Positions 18,044 through 26,524 are shown, counted from the first letter of the stretch. The stretch: DNA of 43,279 bases from Caryophanales bacterium UBA7278 (GCA_002472275.1 DKRQ01000021.1:1-43279); one strand, 5' to 3'. Notes: generated from the sequence alone by a model not told the origin. A program made the numbers and translations.

Positions 18044-19642
18044 TTAATCCTCGTGGTAGACGAAGTTGTCGGATTCCTGCGAAAGAATCACGCTGTCCCT
18101 CAGGTTCTCGTCTAGGTATTCGAAAGTGACTAGGTATTTGTAGGTGGTGCCATCGACGAGGTCGGCGGGCTTGATGACGTCGGTGTTGAGGATCGAGTAA
18201 AACTCGATGGACACCACGCTGAAGACGGTGGGATCGTAACCGACGGCGGAGGCTTCCGCCCCGTTGATCTTGATGTTGTCCTGCGTGAAATTCTCGGTGT
18301 ATTCGCCAGTCGCCTCGTTGAGGACCTTCACGGACCTTCTGACGGGGTTGATCGTCAGATAGGCGGAAAGGGAGGCGATGTCGGTCGCCTCGTTCTCGTT
18401 GAGGGTGGAGAAGTGGGCGATGACCTCATACTCGCCCGCGTATACCTTATCGTTATTCTCGTACGTGACGACGACGCCATCGGGGAGCCCTTCCACCGCC
18501 AAGGAGTGGGTCTTGGTCTCGTCGAAGTTTACGGATTTGCCCTCGAAGGTGATCTTGTCGGAGATCTTGATGATTCTCTTGGCGACGGTGAGTTTGGCGG
18601 TGAGATCCGGCAGAGGCTCGTAGTTACGAAGGAAGGTGTCGCTGCACTTAAAGTGGGCGGTCATGGTGTATTCGCCGACATCGGCGTTGCTCGTGACGAT
18701 CTTTCCATCCGCGTCCCTATAGATGATCGGGTCAAGCGTAACTCCGGAGGGGAGCGCCTTCTCATTGACGAGCTGGGCATCGTAATTTTGGCCATCGAAG
18801 GTTTTCGTGGCGTCCTCGAGCTTGATGTTCGAGAGGTCGTATTTGGCCCTTTCGATGATGATGGTTGCCTTCCTTTCGGGGATCGGCTCATAGTTCGGGC
18901 TGCTATCCTCGAAGCGGCAGGTGGCGGTATAGGTGCCGGCGTTGACCACTTTGTTGACGGGGAAGCCGGTCTTGGTGTCGACGTATTCGATTCTCGGGGT
19001 CACTCCCTCGGGAACTCCTTTGACCTCGACGGATTTGGCTTCGCCGTCATAAGTGTAGGTGGCGCCTTCGAAAACGATGTCCTTGGTCTCGCGCTCGGCC
19101 TGATGAATGACCAAGGTGGTCGTGAGGGTCTTGGAGGCATAGCCGTTCTTTTCCATGACCCCGATGATTTCGTAGGTGCCCGCGTTAATGAAAATGTTGC
19201 CCTTGGGATAGGTGATCGAGGCGCCTTCGGGGAGTTCTTGATTCAACGTGACGGCATGGGGCTCGCCGTCATAGGTGCATTCATAGCCGACGAGGGCGTA
19301 GCTGTCTTTGAACGTGTTGAGGTTCACCGAGACCGGCATGATGGTGGAATAGCGGTTGCGGAAAACGACCTGGATTTCCTGTTTGCCGATTTTGAAGAAC
19401 TTGAGCCTTTCGACCTCGGAGATCATGTCCTCGGTCAAAGGGATTTCTTTCGTGCTGCCGTTTTTGAACTCGACGGTGACGTTGATGTTGTCGTAGGAGA
19501 AGATGCCGTAAGGAATGTTGACGACCTCGGGGTTCGACATGCGGATCCCCGCGATCTCGGCGCTGCCAGCGCAGCCAGATAAAAAAGCAAGCGAGCAGAT
19601 CGCCATCGACGCCAGGGATAGTAAGCGGGCTCTTTTCTTCAT
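18044..19642 (-). CDS. MBG-domain lipoprotein heading the virD4 operon
   Basis: A 532-aa protein with lipobox LSGC (Cys at about residue 23) after MKKRARLLSLASMAICSLAF. The mature part is a chain of about five beta domains resembling the MBG family. The repeated strand motif is (Y/F)-(T/D)-(Y/G)-(D/Q)-G-x-x-(H/K)-(A/S)-V followed 40-50 residues later by (N/D)-(A/V)-G-x-Y-x-(A/V/I), e.g. YDGEPHAV...NAGTYEI, YDGEAKSV...NAGTYTA and YAGEYEV. Such domains are structural, usually on adhesins or envelope proteins. It is the first gene of the VirD4/surface-protein/pilin B unit and lies under heptamer promoter A. It has no obvious ribosome site (TCCAAATCGA precedes ATG). It is probably an outward-facing scaffold for the T4SS or its giant surface partner. 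Confidence 0.85.
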   Translation of the reverse strand: MKKRARLLSLASMAICSLAFLSGCAGSAEIAGIRMSNPEVVNIPYGIFSYDNINVTVEFKNGSTKEIPLTEDMISEVERLKFFKIGKQEIQVVFRNRYSTIMPVSVNLNTFKDSYALVGYECTYDGEPHAVTLNQELPEGASITYPKGNIFINAGTYEIIGVMEKNGYASKTLTTTLVIHQAERETKDIVFEGATYTYDGEAKSVEVKGVPEGVTPRIEYVDTKTGFPVNKVVNAGTYTATCRFEDSSPNYEPIPERKATIIIERAKYDLSNIKLEDATKTFDGQNYDAQLVNEKALPSGVTLDPIIYRDADGKIVTSNADVGEYTMTAHFKCSDTFLRNYEPLPDLTAKLTVAKRIIKISDKITFEGKSVNFDETKTHSLAVEGLPDGVVVTYENNDKVYAGEYEVIAHFSTLNENEATDIASLSAYLTINPVRRSVKVLNEATGEYTENFTQDNIKINGAEASAVGYDPTVFSVVSIEFYSILNTDVIKPADLVDGTTYKYLVTFEYLDENLRDSVILSQESDNFVYHED

Positions 19643-19688
19643 TCGATTTGGACTCGTTAGTTCGGTGGTCTCTTTAGGAGTTTAGGAA

Positions 19689-19721
19689 AGTCTACTCCAT
19701 AATGCGCAACAAAAGCGCAAC
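19689..19721 (-). promoter_or_regulatory. SARP-type box and -10 promoter (site A) for the MBG lipoprotein-virD4 unit
   Basis: On the minus strand there is a perfect direct repeat GTTGCGC (19715-19721) / GTTGCGC (19704-19710) with TTTT between, then 9 bp, then TAGACT (19689-19694). This is the cleanest copy of the box in the window. The leader is about 40 nt. Confidence 0.82.
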
Positions 19722-19840
19722 AAGGGTGCGGAGCGCGGAAAGGCGCATACGTGAGGAATCCGCCGCCGAAAGTGGGTTTTCGACCCTGCTGATTAAGGTT
19801 TGCGAATCCAAGAAAAGCCAAAGAAGTTATATAAAATATA

Positions 19841-19888
19841 AAAAGGCAGGAATTCCCATTGTTTTCCCGGGATTTTCCCTGCCTTTTT
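19841..19888 (-). terminator. Intrinsic terminator of the histidine kinase/response regulator unit
   Basis: AAAAGGCAGG (19841-19850) pairs with CCTGCCTTTTT (19878-19888). On the minus strand the stem is followed by TTTTTATATTTTATAT. It lies about 75 nt downstream of the regulator stop. The plus strand also shows a T-run, so it may work both ways and insulate promoter A. Confidence 0.85.
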
Positions 19889-19962
19889 AGTGGGTGGATT
19901 TAGGTCTGGAATCACTCGGACTTAACATTTGTTATGTCCTATGTTCCGGACGGGGGTCGTCC

Positions 19963-20718
19963 TCACTCGTCGGAGAACATCGCCCATGGGTACTGAATCA
20001 TGTACTCGCCACGGTAAGCGCGGATGGCATCGGGGTCGTTTTCCTTGTATCGATAGGCGTCGCAATCGATCTTGGTGATGTCGACGAAGCACTCGTTATG
20101 ACGCTTGATGAAGACGTCCGACGCACCCGCTTCCTTGAGGGTGTATTTGACGTCGGCGATGAGGTTTCTGAGGTAGGATTTGTGGTCTTCTTCCCAGAGG
20201 ACTGCGTTAAGCTCGTTGATATTGGCGGCGGCCCCTTCCCTATCGATCAGGTAAGCGAAAAGTTCCTTGGATTTGCTGTATTGGAATTTGAGCGGCGTGC
20301 CGTTATGGAAGACCTCGAACGTGCCAAAGCATTTGACCTGGATGAGCTTGTCGCCCGTAAGCTCCACCGGATGGCGGAGGTTGGCGAGTTCGGCGCTCAC
20401 CTTGTCCTTGTTGACGGGCTTGGTCACATAGCCGGAAGCATGGATTCGGTAGGCTTCGAGGGCATAACGGTCATAAGCGGTCACGAAGACGATATTGATC
20501 TTGGGGTTGGTCTCCTTGAGCTTCTTGGCGAGCTGGATGCCATTGACCCCCGGCATTTCGATGTCGAGGAAGGCCAAATCGGAATCCCTCCCCTTCTCCA
20601 TCCCTTCTAACGGATTGGAAAAGGCGAGGATCTCGCTGTCGGGCGGGACGCATTCCTTGACTGTTTTCTCAAGACGAAGCAACTGCAATGGTTCGTCGTC
20701 TACTAGTAATACCTTCAT
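19963..20718 (-). CDS. Response regulator with SARP-like winged-helix output domain
   Basis: A 251-aa protein. The receiver domain (1-115) has the acidic pair D7/D8, phospho-acceptor D52 in LDIEMPG, T80 and K100, so all catalytic positions are kept. The output domain (about 120-250) begins IQVKCFGTFEVFHNG and continues SKSKELFAYLIDREGAAANINEL..LWEED and YLRNLIADVKYTLKEAG. This is the pattern of the OmpR-fold DNA-binding domain of SARP activators, not LytTR. SARP proteins bind heptamer direct repeats with an 11-bp period just upstream of the -10 box. Six such promoters occur in this window. The start has an AAGGAGA ribosome site. It follows its kinase by 11 bp. It is the likely master activator of the T4SS regulon; direct control is inference. 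Confidence 0.9.
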   Translation of the reverse strand: MKVLLVDDEPLQLLRLEKTVKECVPPDSEILAFSNPLEGMEKGRDSDLAFLDIEMPGVNGIQLAKKLKETNPKINIVFVTAYDRYALEAYRIHASGYVTKPVNKDKVSAELANLRHPVELTGDKLIQVKCFGTFEVFHNGTPLKFQYSKSKELFAYLIDREGAAANINELNAVLWEEDHKSYLRNLIADVKYTLKEAGASDVFIKRHNECFVDITKIDCDAYRYKENDPDAIRAYRGEYMIQYPWAMFSDE

Positions 20719-20729
20719 CGCTTTTCTCC

Positions 20730-22028
20730 TTATTTCTTAAAAGATACCCTCACCGTCGTGCCCTCCATGGGCTTGCTTTGGGTCTCAAATTCCCCACTGC
20801 CCATTTTGGCAAGGCGATAACGGATGTTGTTTAGGCCAACGTGCTCGTTGGATTTGAAATCGACCGATTCCATGTCGAATCCCACGCCGTCGTCCTTGAT
20901 TTCGACGACATAACGGTCCTCGGTCTCATAGGTGGATAGAATCACAGTCCCGCCTTCGACTTTCTTGAGGATGCCGTGTTTGACCGCGTTTTCAACTAAA
21001 GGCTGAATGGTAAGGGGCGGCACCTCGAAATCACTGACCTTGATATCGTAGATGACCTTCACGCGCTCGCCAAAGCGGATCTGCTCAAGCGCAACGTAGG
21101 TCTTCGTGTGACGGAGCTCGTCTTCGAAAGGAACGCGCTCCCTCGCGGTGAGGGAGGAAAGATTGGAACGGAGGTATTCGGTGAAGTCATCGAGGGCCTT
21201 TTGGGCTTTCTCAGGATCCAGGGTGATCAAAGTGGAGATGGAGGAAAGGGAGTTATAGATGAAATGGGGCTGGATCTGGGAGAGCATCATCTTGATCTGC
21301 GCGTCCTTGGCCTTTTCCCTTTCCTGGGCGAGAAGGATGTTCTTTTCGACGTTGACGAAGAAGAAGAGCACCTCGATCGCGACGATGATGAAAAGGTAGG
21401 CGATCGCATAGCCCGGAAGCAGGTTCTGCGCGACGATGGCCCCGAGCGGGAGCAAGCAATAGAGGGAGAAGGCGACCTTCTCGCGGATAGTGAGCTTCTT
21501 GTTGATCACCGCCACGACGAGGATCATGGCGAACATCACGAACTGGTACCCCTGCGAGATGACCATGGTCGGGGCGCGGGTATATACCCCCTCGATTGAG
21601 GTGAAGAACATCCGAGTGAAAATATTCACGATGTCCAAGACGATGAAGACAAAAAACAAGGAAATGTTGACGATTTGCATGGATTTCTTGGCTTTTTTCG
21701 ACATTTCCACATAGACCATGAAATAGAGGAAGAGCAGGAACACCTCGACGTTATTGCAGATGTAGAAGACCGTGTAGAAGCCCATCGTGAATTCGTTGCT
21801 TGGGTTCTTATACGGGATCTTGATCATCGTGTAGGTGAAATAGATCGCGAAGTGGATGGCGGTGAAAATCAAAAAGTTCAGCAGCGTGTTCTCGTCCTTC
21901 CTTCTGTTCTTCTTTAAGAGGACGTTAACGATGTGGACGAGAAGGATGAAGATGCCAATCAGGCAGACGGCCGCGTTGAAAACCGCGTTGTTGGTCATCT
22001 GATCTATCGCCATCACAAAACTAAACAT
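20730..22028 (-). CDS. LytS-like sensor histidine kinase with polytopic membrane sensor
   Basis: A 432-aa protein. The N-terminal 225 residues contain about six to seven membrane helices with no large extracellular loop, so it probably senses a membrane-associated or small-molecule cue. It is followed by a short coiled linker (EREKAKDAQIKMMLSQ) and the His_kinase module with phospho-acceptor H255 in QPHFIYN. The HATPase domain shows N347 in QPLVENAVKHG, then DDGVGFD (379-385) and a late MEGTTVRV strand. It should phosphorylate the SARP-type regulator that follows. The -10-like TAGAAT ends 5 nt before the ATG, so the gene may be read from a leaderless transcript starting inside the MATE gene end, besides read-through from it. 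Confidence 0.92.
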   Translation of the reverse strand: MFSFVMAIDQMTNNAVFNAAVCLIGIFILLVHIVNVLLKKNRRKDENTLLNFLIFTAIHFAIYFTYTMIKIPYKNPSNEFTMGFYTVFYICNNVEVFLLFLYFMVYVEMSKKAKKSMQIVNISLFFVFIVLDIVNIFTRMFFTSIEGVYTRAPTMVISQGYQFVMFAMILVVAVINKKLTIREKVAFSLYCLLPLGAIVAQNLLPGYAIAYLFIIVAIEVLFFFVNVEKNILLAQEREKAKDAQIKMMLSQIQPHFIYNSLSSISTLITLDPEKAQKALDDFTEYLRSNLSSLTARERVPFEDELRHTKTYVALEQIRFGERVKVIYDIKVSDFEVPPLTIQPLVENAVKHGILKKVEGGTVILSTYETEDRYVVEIKDDGVGFDMESVDFKSNEHVGLNNIRYRLAKMGSGEFETQSKPMEGTTVRVSFKK

Positions 22029-22029
22029 A

Positions 22030-22042
22030 GCCTATTCTACCT
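22030..22042 (-). promoter_or_regulatory. Possible leaderless -10 box for the histidine kinase
   Basis: On the minus strand TAGAAT is followed by AGGCT and then ATG. No ribosome site is present and no convincing -35 is seen at 16-18 bp. The box sits in the 16-bp gap after the MATE stop codon. Confidence 0.4.
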
Positions 22043-22044
22043 AA

Positions 22045-23421
22045 CTATTGGAGACTCGGCTCCCCTTTATCTTCCTCTTTGGCTTTTACAAGTACCTTTC
22101 CCTCCCATTTGCCGCTGCGCCACCTTAGCCACATGAATAAAGCGCGCACGCACTCGTCGAGGGTCAAACCGATGAAGATGCCGACCACATTGAGGTTCAA
22201 TACGTAGCCGAATAGGAAGGCGCCCCCTACCGCGAAAAGGAGGTTGAAGACCGCGGCGATCGCGGCGGGGAAAACCGAGTCGCCCGTGGATTTGAGGGTA
22301 TACCCATAAACCAAGTTGGCTGCCCTACCGACCTCAAGGGCGATATCGATTAGCAAAAGGTTCCTTACCGTGAGGATCATGGCCTCGTCAGAAGTGAAAG
22401 CCCGCAAAATCCCAGGACTAGCCGCGGCCAAAACGGCTTCGAGGACGACGCTTGCCCCGATCGCGATGAGCGCGGCCCGATGAGTCGGTTTGTAGCATTC
22501 TTTGGCCTTCCCCTCTCCAATCGCCCAGCCGACGAGGATGACGTTGGCCTGGGAGAAAGCAAAGGAAACGCAGTAGGCGAGGTTCGTAATCTGCTGGGCA
22601 TAGGCTTTGGCGGTTGCCCCAAACCCGGTCGTATCCGTGCGGTTAAGAATCGCCATGACGGCGGCCATCGCCGCGGTGTAGATCGCCGTTTCGGCGGCCG
22701 CGGGGAAGCCGACGCGGATGATGTCCTTGAGAATCCGCTTCCTTTCGATTCGCTCGCTGAATTGCCTTCCTTTGATGAAGAGCCAACCAAATAGGAAGCA
22801 TAGGAGCAGGCTCACCCCTTTTCCGATGAGGGTCCCCGCCGCTATCCCGGAGGCCAAATCGGCGGGACGGATCACGAAGAGGACGAGGGTATTGCAAAGG
22901 ATGTTCACCACGTTCCCGCTAAAGGCGGCAGCCAAGGAGAATTTGGCCTTATCAAAAGCCCTTAGGTAAGTGGAGAAGACGGGAATCAAGGCGTCGAGCA
23001 AGCAACCCCCACCCACGATGCGCATGTAATTGACCGCGTCGACCTTCATGCTTTCGGCGATGCCTAGGCCCCCGATGATCGGCTCGGAAAGAACGACGAG
23101 GAGGATGGCGAGCACGATGCCGATGCCCCCGTTAATCAAAATCGCGAGCTGCCTAGCTTGGAAGGCGACGCCTTTCTTGCCCAAGCCGATATATTGGGTC
23201 ATGACGGCGATAAGGCCCGAGGACATGATCGCGAAGAGGATGAAGAACATGCCCACGTAGGTATTGGCCGTCCCTACCGCCCCTACCACTTGGTCGGAGA
23301 CGGAAGAAAGCATCAAGGTGTCCACGATGCCCGCGAGCATCAAGAAAAGGGTCTCGAAGAAGATCGGAACGAAAAGGGGGAGAAGCTTGGATTTTTGGGG
23401 TTTTGCGAGGTTTTCGCTCAT
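22045..23421 (-). CDS. MATE-family multidrug/metabolite exporter
   Basis: A 458-aa protein with the twelve-helix MATE layout in two homologous halves. The first half begins PLFVPIFFETLFLMLAGIVDTLMLS..VGAVGTANTYVGMFF, the family's usual opening, and the second begins at about residue 240 with GFPAAAETAIYTAAMAAVMA. It exports organic substrates by Na+ or H+ antiport. I chose the start at 23421 because ATG overlaps the radical SAM stop (ATGA) and follows GGGGGC; the in-frame ATG 24 nt upstream lies inside that gene. The overlap suggests functional pairing with the radical SAM enzyme. The substrate is unknown. Confidence 0.93.
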   Translation of the reverse strand: MSENLAKPQKSKLLPLFVPIFFETLFLMLAGIVDTLMLSSVSDQVVGAVGTANTYVGMFFILFAIMSSGLIAVMTQYIGLGKKGVAFQARQLAILINGGIGIVLAILLVVLSEPIIGGLGIAESMKVDAVNYMRIVGGGCLLDALIPVFSTYLRAFDKAKFSLAAAFSGNVVNILCNTLVLFVIRPADLASGIAAGTLIGKGVSLLLCFLFGWLFIKGRQFSERIERKRILKDIIRVGFPAAAETAIYTAAMAAVMAILNRTDTTGFGATAKAYAQQITNLAYCVSFAFSQANVILVGWAIGEGKAKECYKPTHRAALIAIGASVVLEAVLAAASPGILRAFTSDEAMILTVRNLLLIDIALEVGRAANLVYGYTLKSTGDSVFPAAIAAVFNLLFAVGGAFLFGYVLNLNVVGIFIGLTLDECVRALFMWLRWRSGKWEGKVLVKAKEEDKGEPSLQ

Positions 23422-24272
23422 TTTTTGCCCCCTTCTATGATCCATTCGTCCTTGTTTTTTCGGCTAACCTCCCAAGGGATAAGTCTCTTCCTTCTTTTCA
23501 AATCGCAATGGGCGCAAAAAGGATGAGGGGTCCTCAGGAAGTCTACGATGGTCTTCGCGTCGCTATCGAAAATGGAAATGGAGTCCCGCGAGTTGTCGAA
23601 GGTCTTTTCCCCGAAATGCTCGTTATAAATCGGCGCATAGGCCGCGGTGGAGCAGGAATATAGTTTCCCGCGATGGAGGGTGACGCAGGCATAGGCGACG
23701 TCGCAGCCAATAAAAGTCTTCTTGTAATCGAAGGTCGGTTTTTCCCTGAGCGATATGTGAGAAAAGCCTTTGTCCCCGAGCCTGCTGGCAAAGATCTCAC
23801 ACTGGCAGCCTTTAGAGATAACCATCTTTTTTGCCTTCTCATAATCGAAGGCGATTGGATAGATCGTGATGGCGATGCGGATGCGGTTCCTTTTGCAGGC
23901 CTCAAAGAAAGAATCGTCCTTCTTTTCCAGTAGAAGCCCGTTGGTGATGATATAGACGTCCCCGTCGTGGATGTATTTGCCCACCACGTCGAGGTAGTCG
24001 TTGATGTTAGGGTTAAGCAAAGGCTCCCCACCCATGATGTGAATCCATCCGAAACGGCCGCCGAAAAGTTCCGATAGGCGTTTGATTTCCTTTTCGAACT
24101 CCTCTAGGGGGTAGAAAGAAGAGGGTTTTGCTAGCGGGGCGAAATGGACGCAGCCCTTGCAGTTAAGGTTACAGGAATCGATGAGGTGCACCTCGAAGTT
24201 AAAACGCTTCCTTCTGGGCTTTTTGCCCGTGAAGAAGGCATAAAACCTTTCGCGGAGGTGATACCAGTTCAT
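23418..24272 (-). CDS. Radical SAM protein with SPASM-like C-terminal cysteines
   Basis: A 284-aa protein. The [4Fe-4S]/SAM motif is C34-x3-C38-x2-C41 (DSCNLNCKGCVHF), followed by GGEP (81-84) and a TIM-barrel-like middle. Later cysteines in FIGCDVAYACVTLHRGKLYSC and PFCAHCDL suggest an auxiliary cluster as in SPASM/twitch proteins. Such enzymes often modify peptides, cofactors or sugars. No small precursor peptide gene is visible next to it. It is first in a run radical SAM - MATE (4-bp overlap) - histidine kinase - regulator. A TATAAT box ends 8 nt before the ATG with no ribosome site, which points to leaderless translation. The exact substrate cannot be told. Confidence 0.88.
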   Translation of the reverse strand: MNWYHLRERFYAFFTGKKPRRKRFNFEVHLIDSCNLNCKGCVHFAPLAKPSSFYPLEEFEKEIKRLSELFGGRFGWIHIMGGEPLLNPNINDYLDVVGKYIHDGDVYIITNGLLLEKKDDSFFEACKRNRIRIAITIYPIAFDYEKAKKMVISKGCQCEIFASRLGDKGFSHISLREKPTFDYKKTFIGCDVAYACVTLHRGKLYSCSTAAYAPIYNEHFGEKTFDNSRDSISIFDSDAKTIVDFLRTPHPFCAHCDLKRRKRLIPWEVSRKNKDEWIIEGGKK

Positions 24273-24280
24273 GGCTACCC

Positions 24281-24286
24281 ATTATA
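24281..24286 (-). promoter_or_regulatory. Perfect -10 box (TATAAT) 8 nt before the radical SAM start codon
   Basis: TATAAT on the minus strand is followed by GGGTAGCC and ATG. No Shine-Dalgarno and no good -35 were found. Transcription would start at or next to the ATG. Confidence 0.55.
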
Positions 24287-24381
24287 AACGGGGCTCCGTT
24301 TTCCTTCTAGGAAAATCGCAATAGCGCTGATAGGCATTTTTCGTGTAGACTCTAATAAACCATCCATTAAGGAGGGAAAAC

Positions 24382-26478
24382 ATGAAAAAACCAATCCCAA
24401 CATTGCTCGTGCTCACGGCTTTGTTCCTAGCCTCTTGCGGAGGAGCTCCTGCCTCTTCTTCGGCGACCCCCTCTTCCGAAAGCTCTTCGCAAGGAACTTC
24501 CAGTGGCACTTCTAGTGAGAGCTCCCCTAGCGCCTCGTCTTCCGAGACCCCGGCTTCTTCCTCCGAGACCCCGGCTTCTTCTTCCGAACCGCCGGCTTCT
24601 TCTTCCTCCGAACCGCCGGCCCCTACCCCTTCCAGTTCTTCTGAAGAAAGTAGCAGCAGCGAATCGAGTTCCACCGAACCAATCGTCTACGTCACTTTGA
24701 CCCTCGACGCCAACGGAGGCTCCGTCCCTTCCGAGACCATCGACGTCGAAAAAGGCAAAACCGCCGTTCTTCCCATTCCCGCCAAGAAAGGAAAGGAATT
24801 CCTAGGCTGGTATACCGGCTTTGGCGAGAAAGATAAGAAAATCGATGACTCCACCGTCTTTGACGAGGACATGAAACTCGTCGCCGAATGGAACGAATAC
24901 GATGTTAGTTTCCTCGATGGAAAAGGCGAAGTTTTCAACCATCAGGCCATCAAGGCCGGCAAAATGGCGGCCCGTCCTAGCGGCACGCCCACCCAAGACC
25001 CCGCGGAAACCACCAACATCGAGTTCAACGGCTGGAAGTTCGATTTCGCCTTGCCCTTGCACGAAGACTATCAAGTTCTCGGCTCCTGGAGCGACAAAGT
25101 CGCCAAGGAAGTCACCTATACCCTACTAGAGAGTTCCTACTTTGAGGGAAGCCTCGACCTGGTCTTCCACTTCCAGGACGATCTATTCCTCGAAGACGCT
25201 TCGGAATATAACCCTGCGCTAGCCAAAGCCTCCTATGGCCTTTCCAGCGCGACCTTCGATAAGGCCCATATGGCCGACTTCTATGAAGGTCTTGGTTTCG
25301 ATAACGTCATCTTCTCCGCTAACTTCGACACCCCGACCACCACGAGCATCGGCTATGCCATCGCCCACAAGGAAATCGACGGTGCCGACCTCATCGCCGT
25401 TGCGATCCGCGGCCACAAATACAAGCAGGAATGGGCTAATAACTTCGTAGTCGGCGATTCGGGCGACCACGCTGGCTTCCTCGACGCGGCCAACCAACTC
25501 ATCGCTGCCGTCGGCAACTATGTTGAGAAAAACTACAAAGACGAAACCTTGAAATATTGGATTTCCGGCTATTCCAGGGCCGGGGCCGTCGCTAACGTCG
25601 CCGTCAACAACATGCTCAAGGATCCCTCGGGCCTCTATGACCAAGACAACGTCTACGCCTACACCTTCGAGGCCCCGCGCGGGGTCGCCAAAGGCAACGT
25701 CGTCGAATGCCCCAATCTCTTCAACATGGTCAACGACGCGGACATCATCGCCCGTTTGCTCCCTGAGGAATATGGATTGACCCGCGCAGGCGTCGAGAAA
25801 CCGATCCTCCCCGAGGACATCGACGCCGCCCTCCAAGCGGTGAAAAAGGACTTCTCGATCGGCACCTTTACCCCCACCAGCACCTACGCGACCGAACCTG
25901 CGCTTCCCACCGCCCTCCTCGACTCGCTCCTAACCTATGGCACAGAGGAATACGCCAAATGGGTGGCGGACTGCGAAGCCTGGGAAACCGCCTATAAGGA
26001 ATGGCAAGAAGGCGGAGAGACCGGCGATGCACCGGTGAAGCCTGAAATGCCAAACACAGTCAAGGCCTCCTTGTTCAATCGCGAAATGTATGTCGATAAC
26101 TACCAAGCGCACATCGCCTACATCCTCGAAATCGGTTTCGGTCTCAAGAGTTCCACCCTCGAGGCGCTTCTAACCGACATTAAGGCCAAGGCCGAGGAAG
26201 GCATCTTCTCCATCCTCGCCATCGTCGCAGACGGGCAAGCCCTCTACGACTATCTCAAGCCCTTCCTTGACCAGGATGGATACGCCTACGACCCCGACAG
26301 GACCCTTGCCGCCTGCAAGCAAGCCTCGCTCCTGATGGGCCCCGCGCTTGATATCGTTTTCAAAGTCTTCCCCGACGCCATGAGCGCTGGGTTTGACGGG
26401 GTCACCAGTGCCTTCAAGAGACTCGTCGCCCACCACATGCCCGAAGTCATCTACGCCTTCGTGCAAGCGCTGAAATAA
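24382..26478 (+). CDS. Class 3 lipase-like lipoprotein with Ser-rich linker and Listeria-Bacteroides repeat
   Basis: A 698-aa protein with lipobox LASC (Cys about residue 17). A linker of about 75 residues, almost only Ser/Pro/Glu/Ala/Thr, spans the wall. A Listeria-Bacteroides repeat follows (TLDANGG...KEFLGWYTG, about 115-155). The large C-terminal part is an alpha/beta hydrolase: nucleophile elbow G396-Y-S398-R-A-G401 and a class-3-lipase-like NMVNDADIIARLLPEEYG (Asp452/Asp454), with His candidates near the end (VAHHMPEVIYAF). It should hydrolyse esters or lipids at the cell surface. AAGGAGGG lies 5-12 nt upstream of ATG. It is a single-gene unit with its own terminator and is divergent from the radical SAM gene. 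Confidence 0.85.
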   Translation: MKKPIPTLLVLTALFLASCGGAPASSSATPSSESSSQGTSSGTSSESSPSASSSETPASSSETPASSSEPPASSSSEPPAPTPSSSSEESSSSESSSTEPIVYVTLTLDANGGSVPSETIDVEKGKTAVLPIPAKKGKEFLGWYTGFGEKDKKIDDSTVFDEDMKLVAEWNEYDVSFLDGKGEVFNHQAIKAGKMAARPSGTPTQDPAETTNIEFNGWKFDFALPLHEDYQVLGSWSDKVAKEVTYTLLESSYFEGSLDLVFHFQDDLFLEDASEYNPALAKASYGLSSATFDKAHMADFYEGLGFDNVIFSANFDTPTTTSIGYAIAHKEIDGADLIAVAIRGHKYKQEWANNFVVGDSGDHAGFLDAANQLIAAVGNYVEKNYKDETLKYWISGYSRAGAVANVAVNNMLKDPSGLYDQDNVYAYTFEAPRGVAKGNVVECPNLFNMVNDADIIARLLPEEYGLTRAGVEKPILPEDIDAALQAVKKDFSIGTFTPTSTYATEPALPTALLDSLLTYGTEEYAKWVADCEAWETAYKEWQEGGETGDAPVKPEMPNTVKASLFNREMYVDNYQAHIAYILEIGFGLKSSTLEALLTDIKAKAEEGIFSILAIVADGQALYDYLKPFLDQDGYAYDPDRTLAACKQASLLMGPALDIVFKVFPDAMSAGFDGVTSAFKRLVAHHMPEVIYAFVQALK

Positions 26479-26485
26479 ACCACTC

Positions 26486-26524
26486 AAAAGCCGTGTTTCC
26501 TCGCAAAACGCGGCTTTTTTTCTT
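26486..26524 (+). terminator. Intrinsic terminator of the lipase-like gene
   Basis: AAAAGCCGTGTTT pairs with AAACGCGGCTTTT with one G-T step, followed by a run of seven T then CTTTG. It starts 8 nt after the stop codon. Confidence 0.92.

Larger units (their letters stand above)
19643..19962. other. Intergenic region of 320 bp between virD4 operon and response regulator
   Basis: It contains promoter A near its left end and the regulator terminator near its right end. The short open frame on the plus strand inside it (19702-19890) lacks a ribosome site and runs through both elements, so I see no gene here. Confidence 0.7.

Noticed and set aside
19702..19890. Short plus-strand open frame in the intergenic region
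   Set aside because: It has no ribosome site and overlaps promoter A and the terminator; its composition is not protein-like.
23422..23445. Upstream ATG of the MATE gene
   Set aside because: The ATGA overlap at 23418-23421 with a preceding G-rich ribosome site is the better start.
24319..24351. Possible SARP box before the lipase-like gene (TAGACT at 24346-24351)
   Set aside because: The -10 resembles site A, but the positions expected for the heptamers read CAATAGC and ATAGGCA and do not match GTKGCRC.
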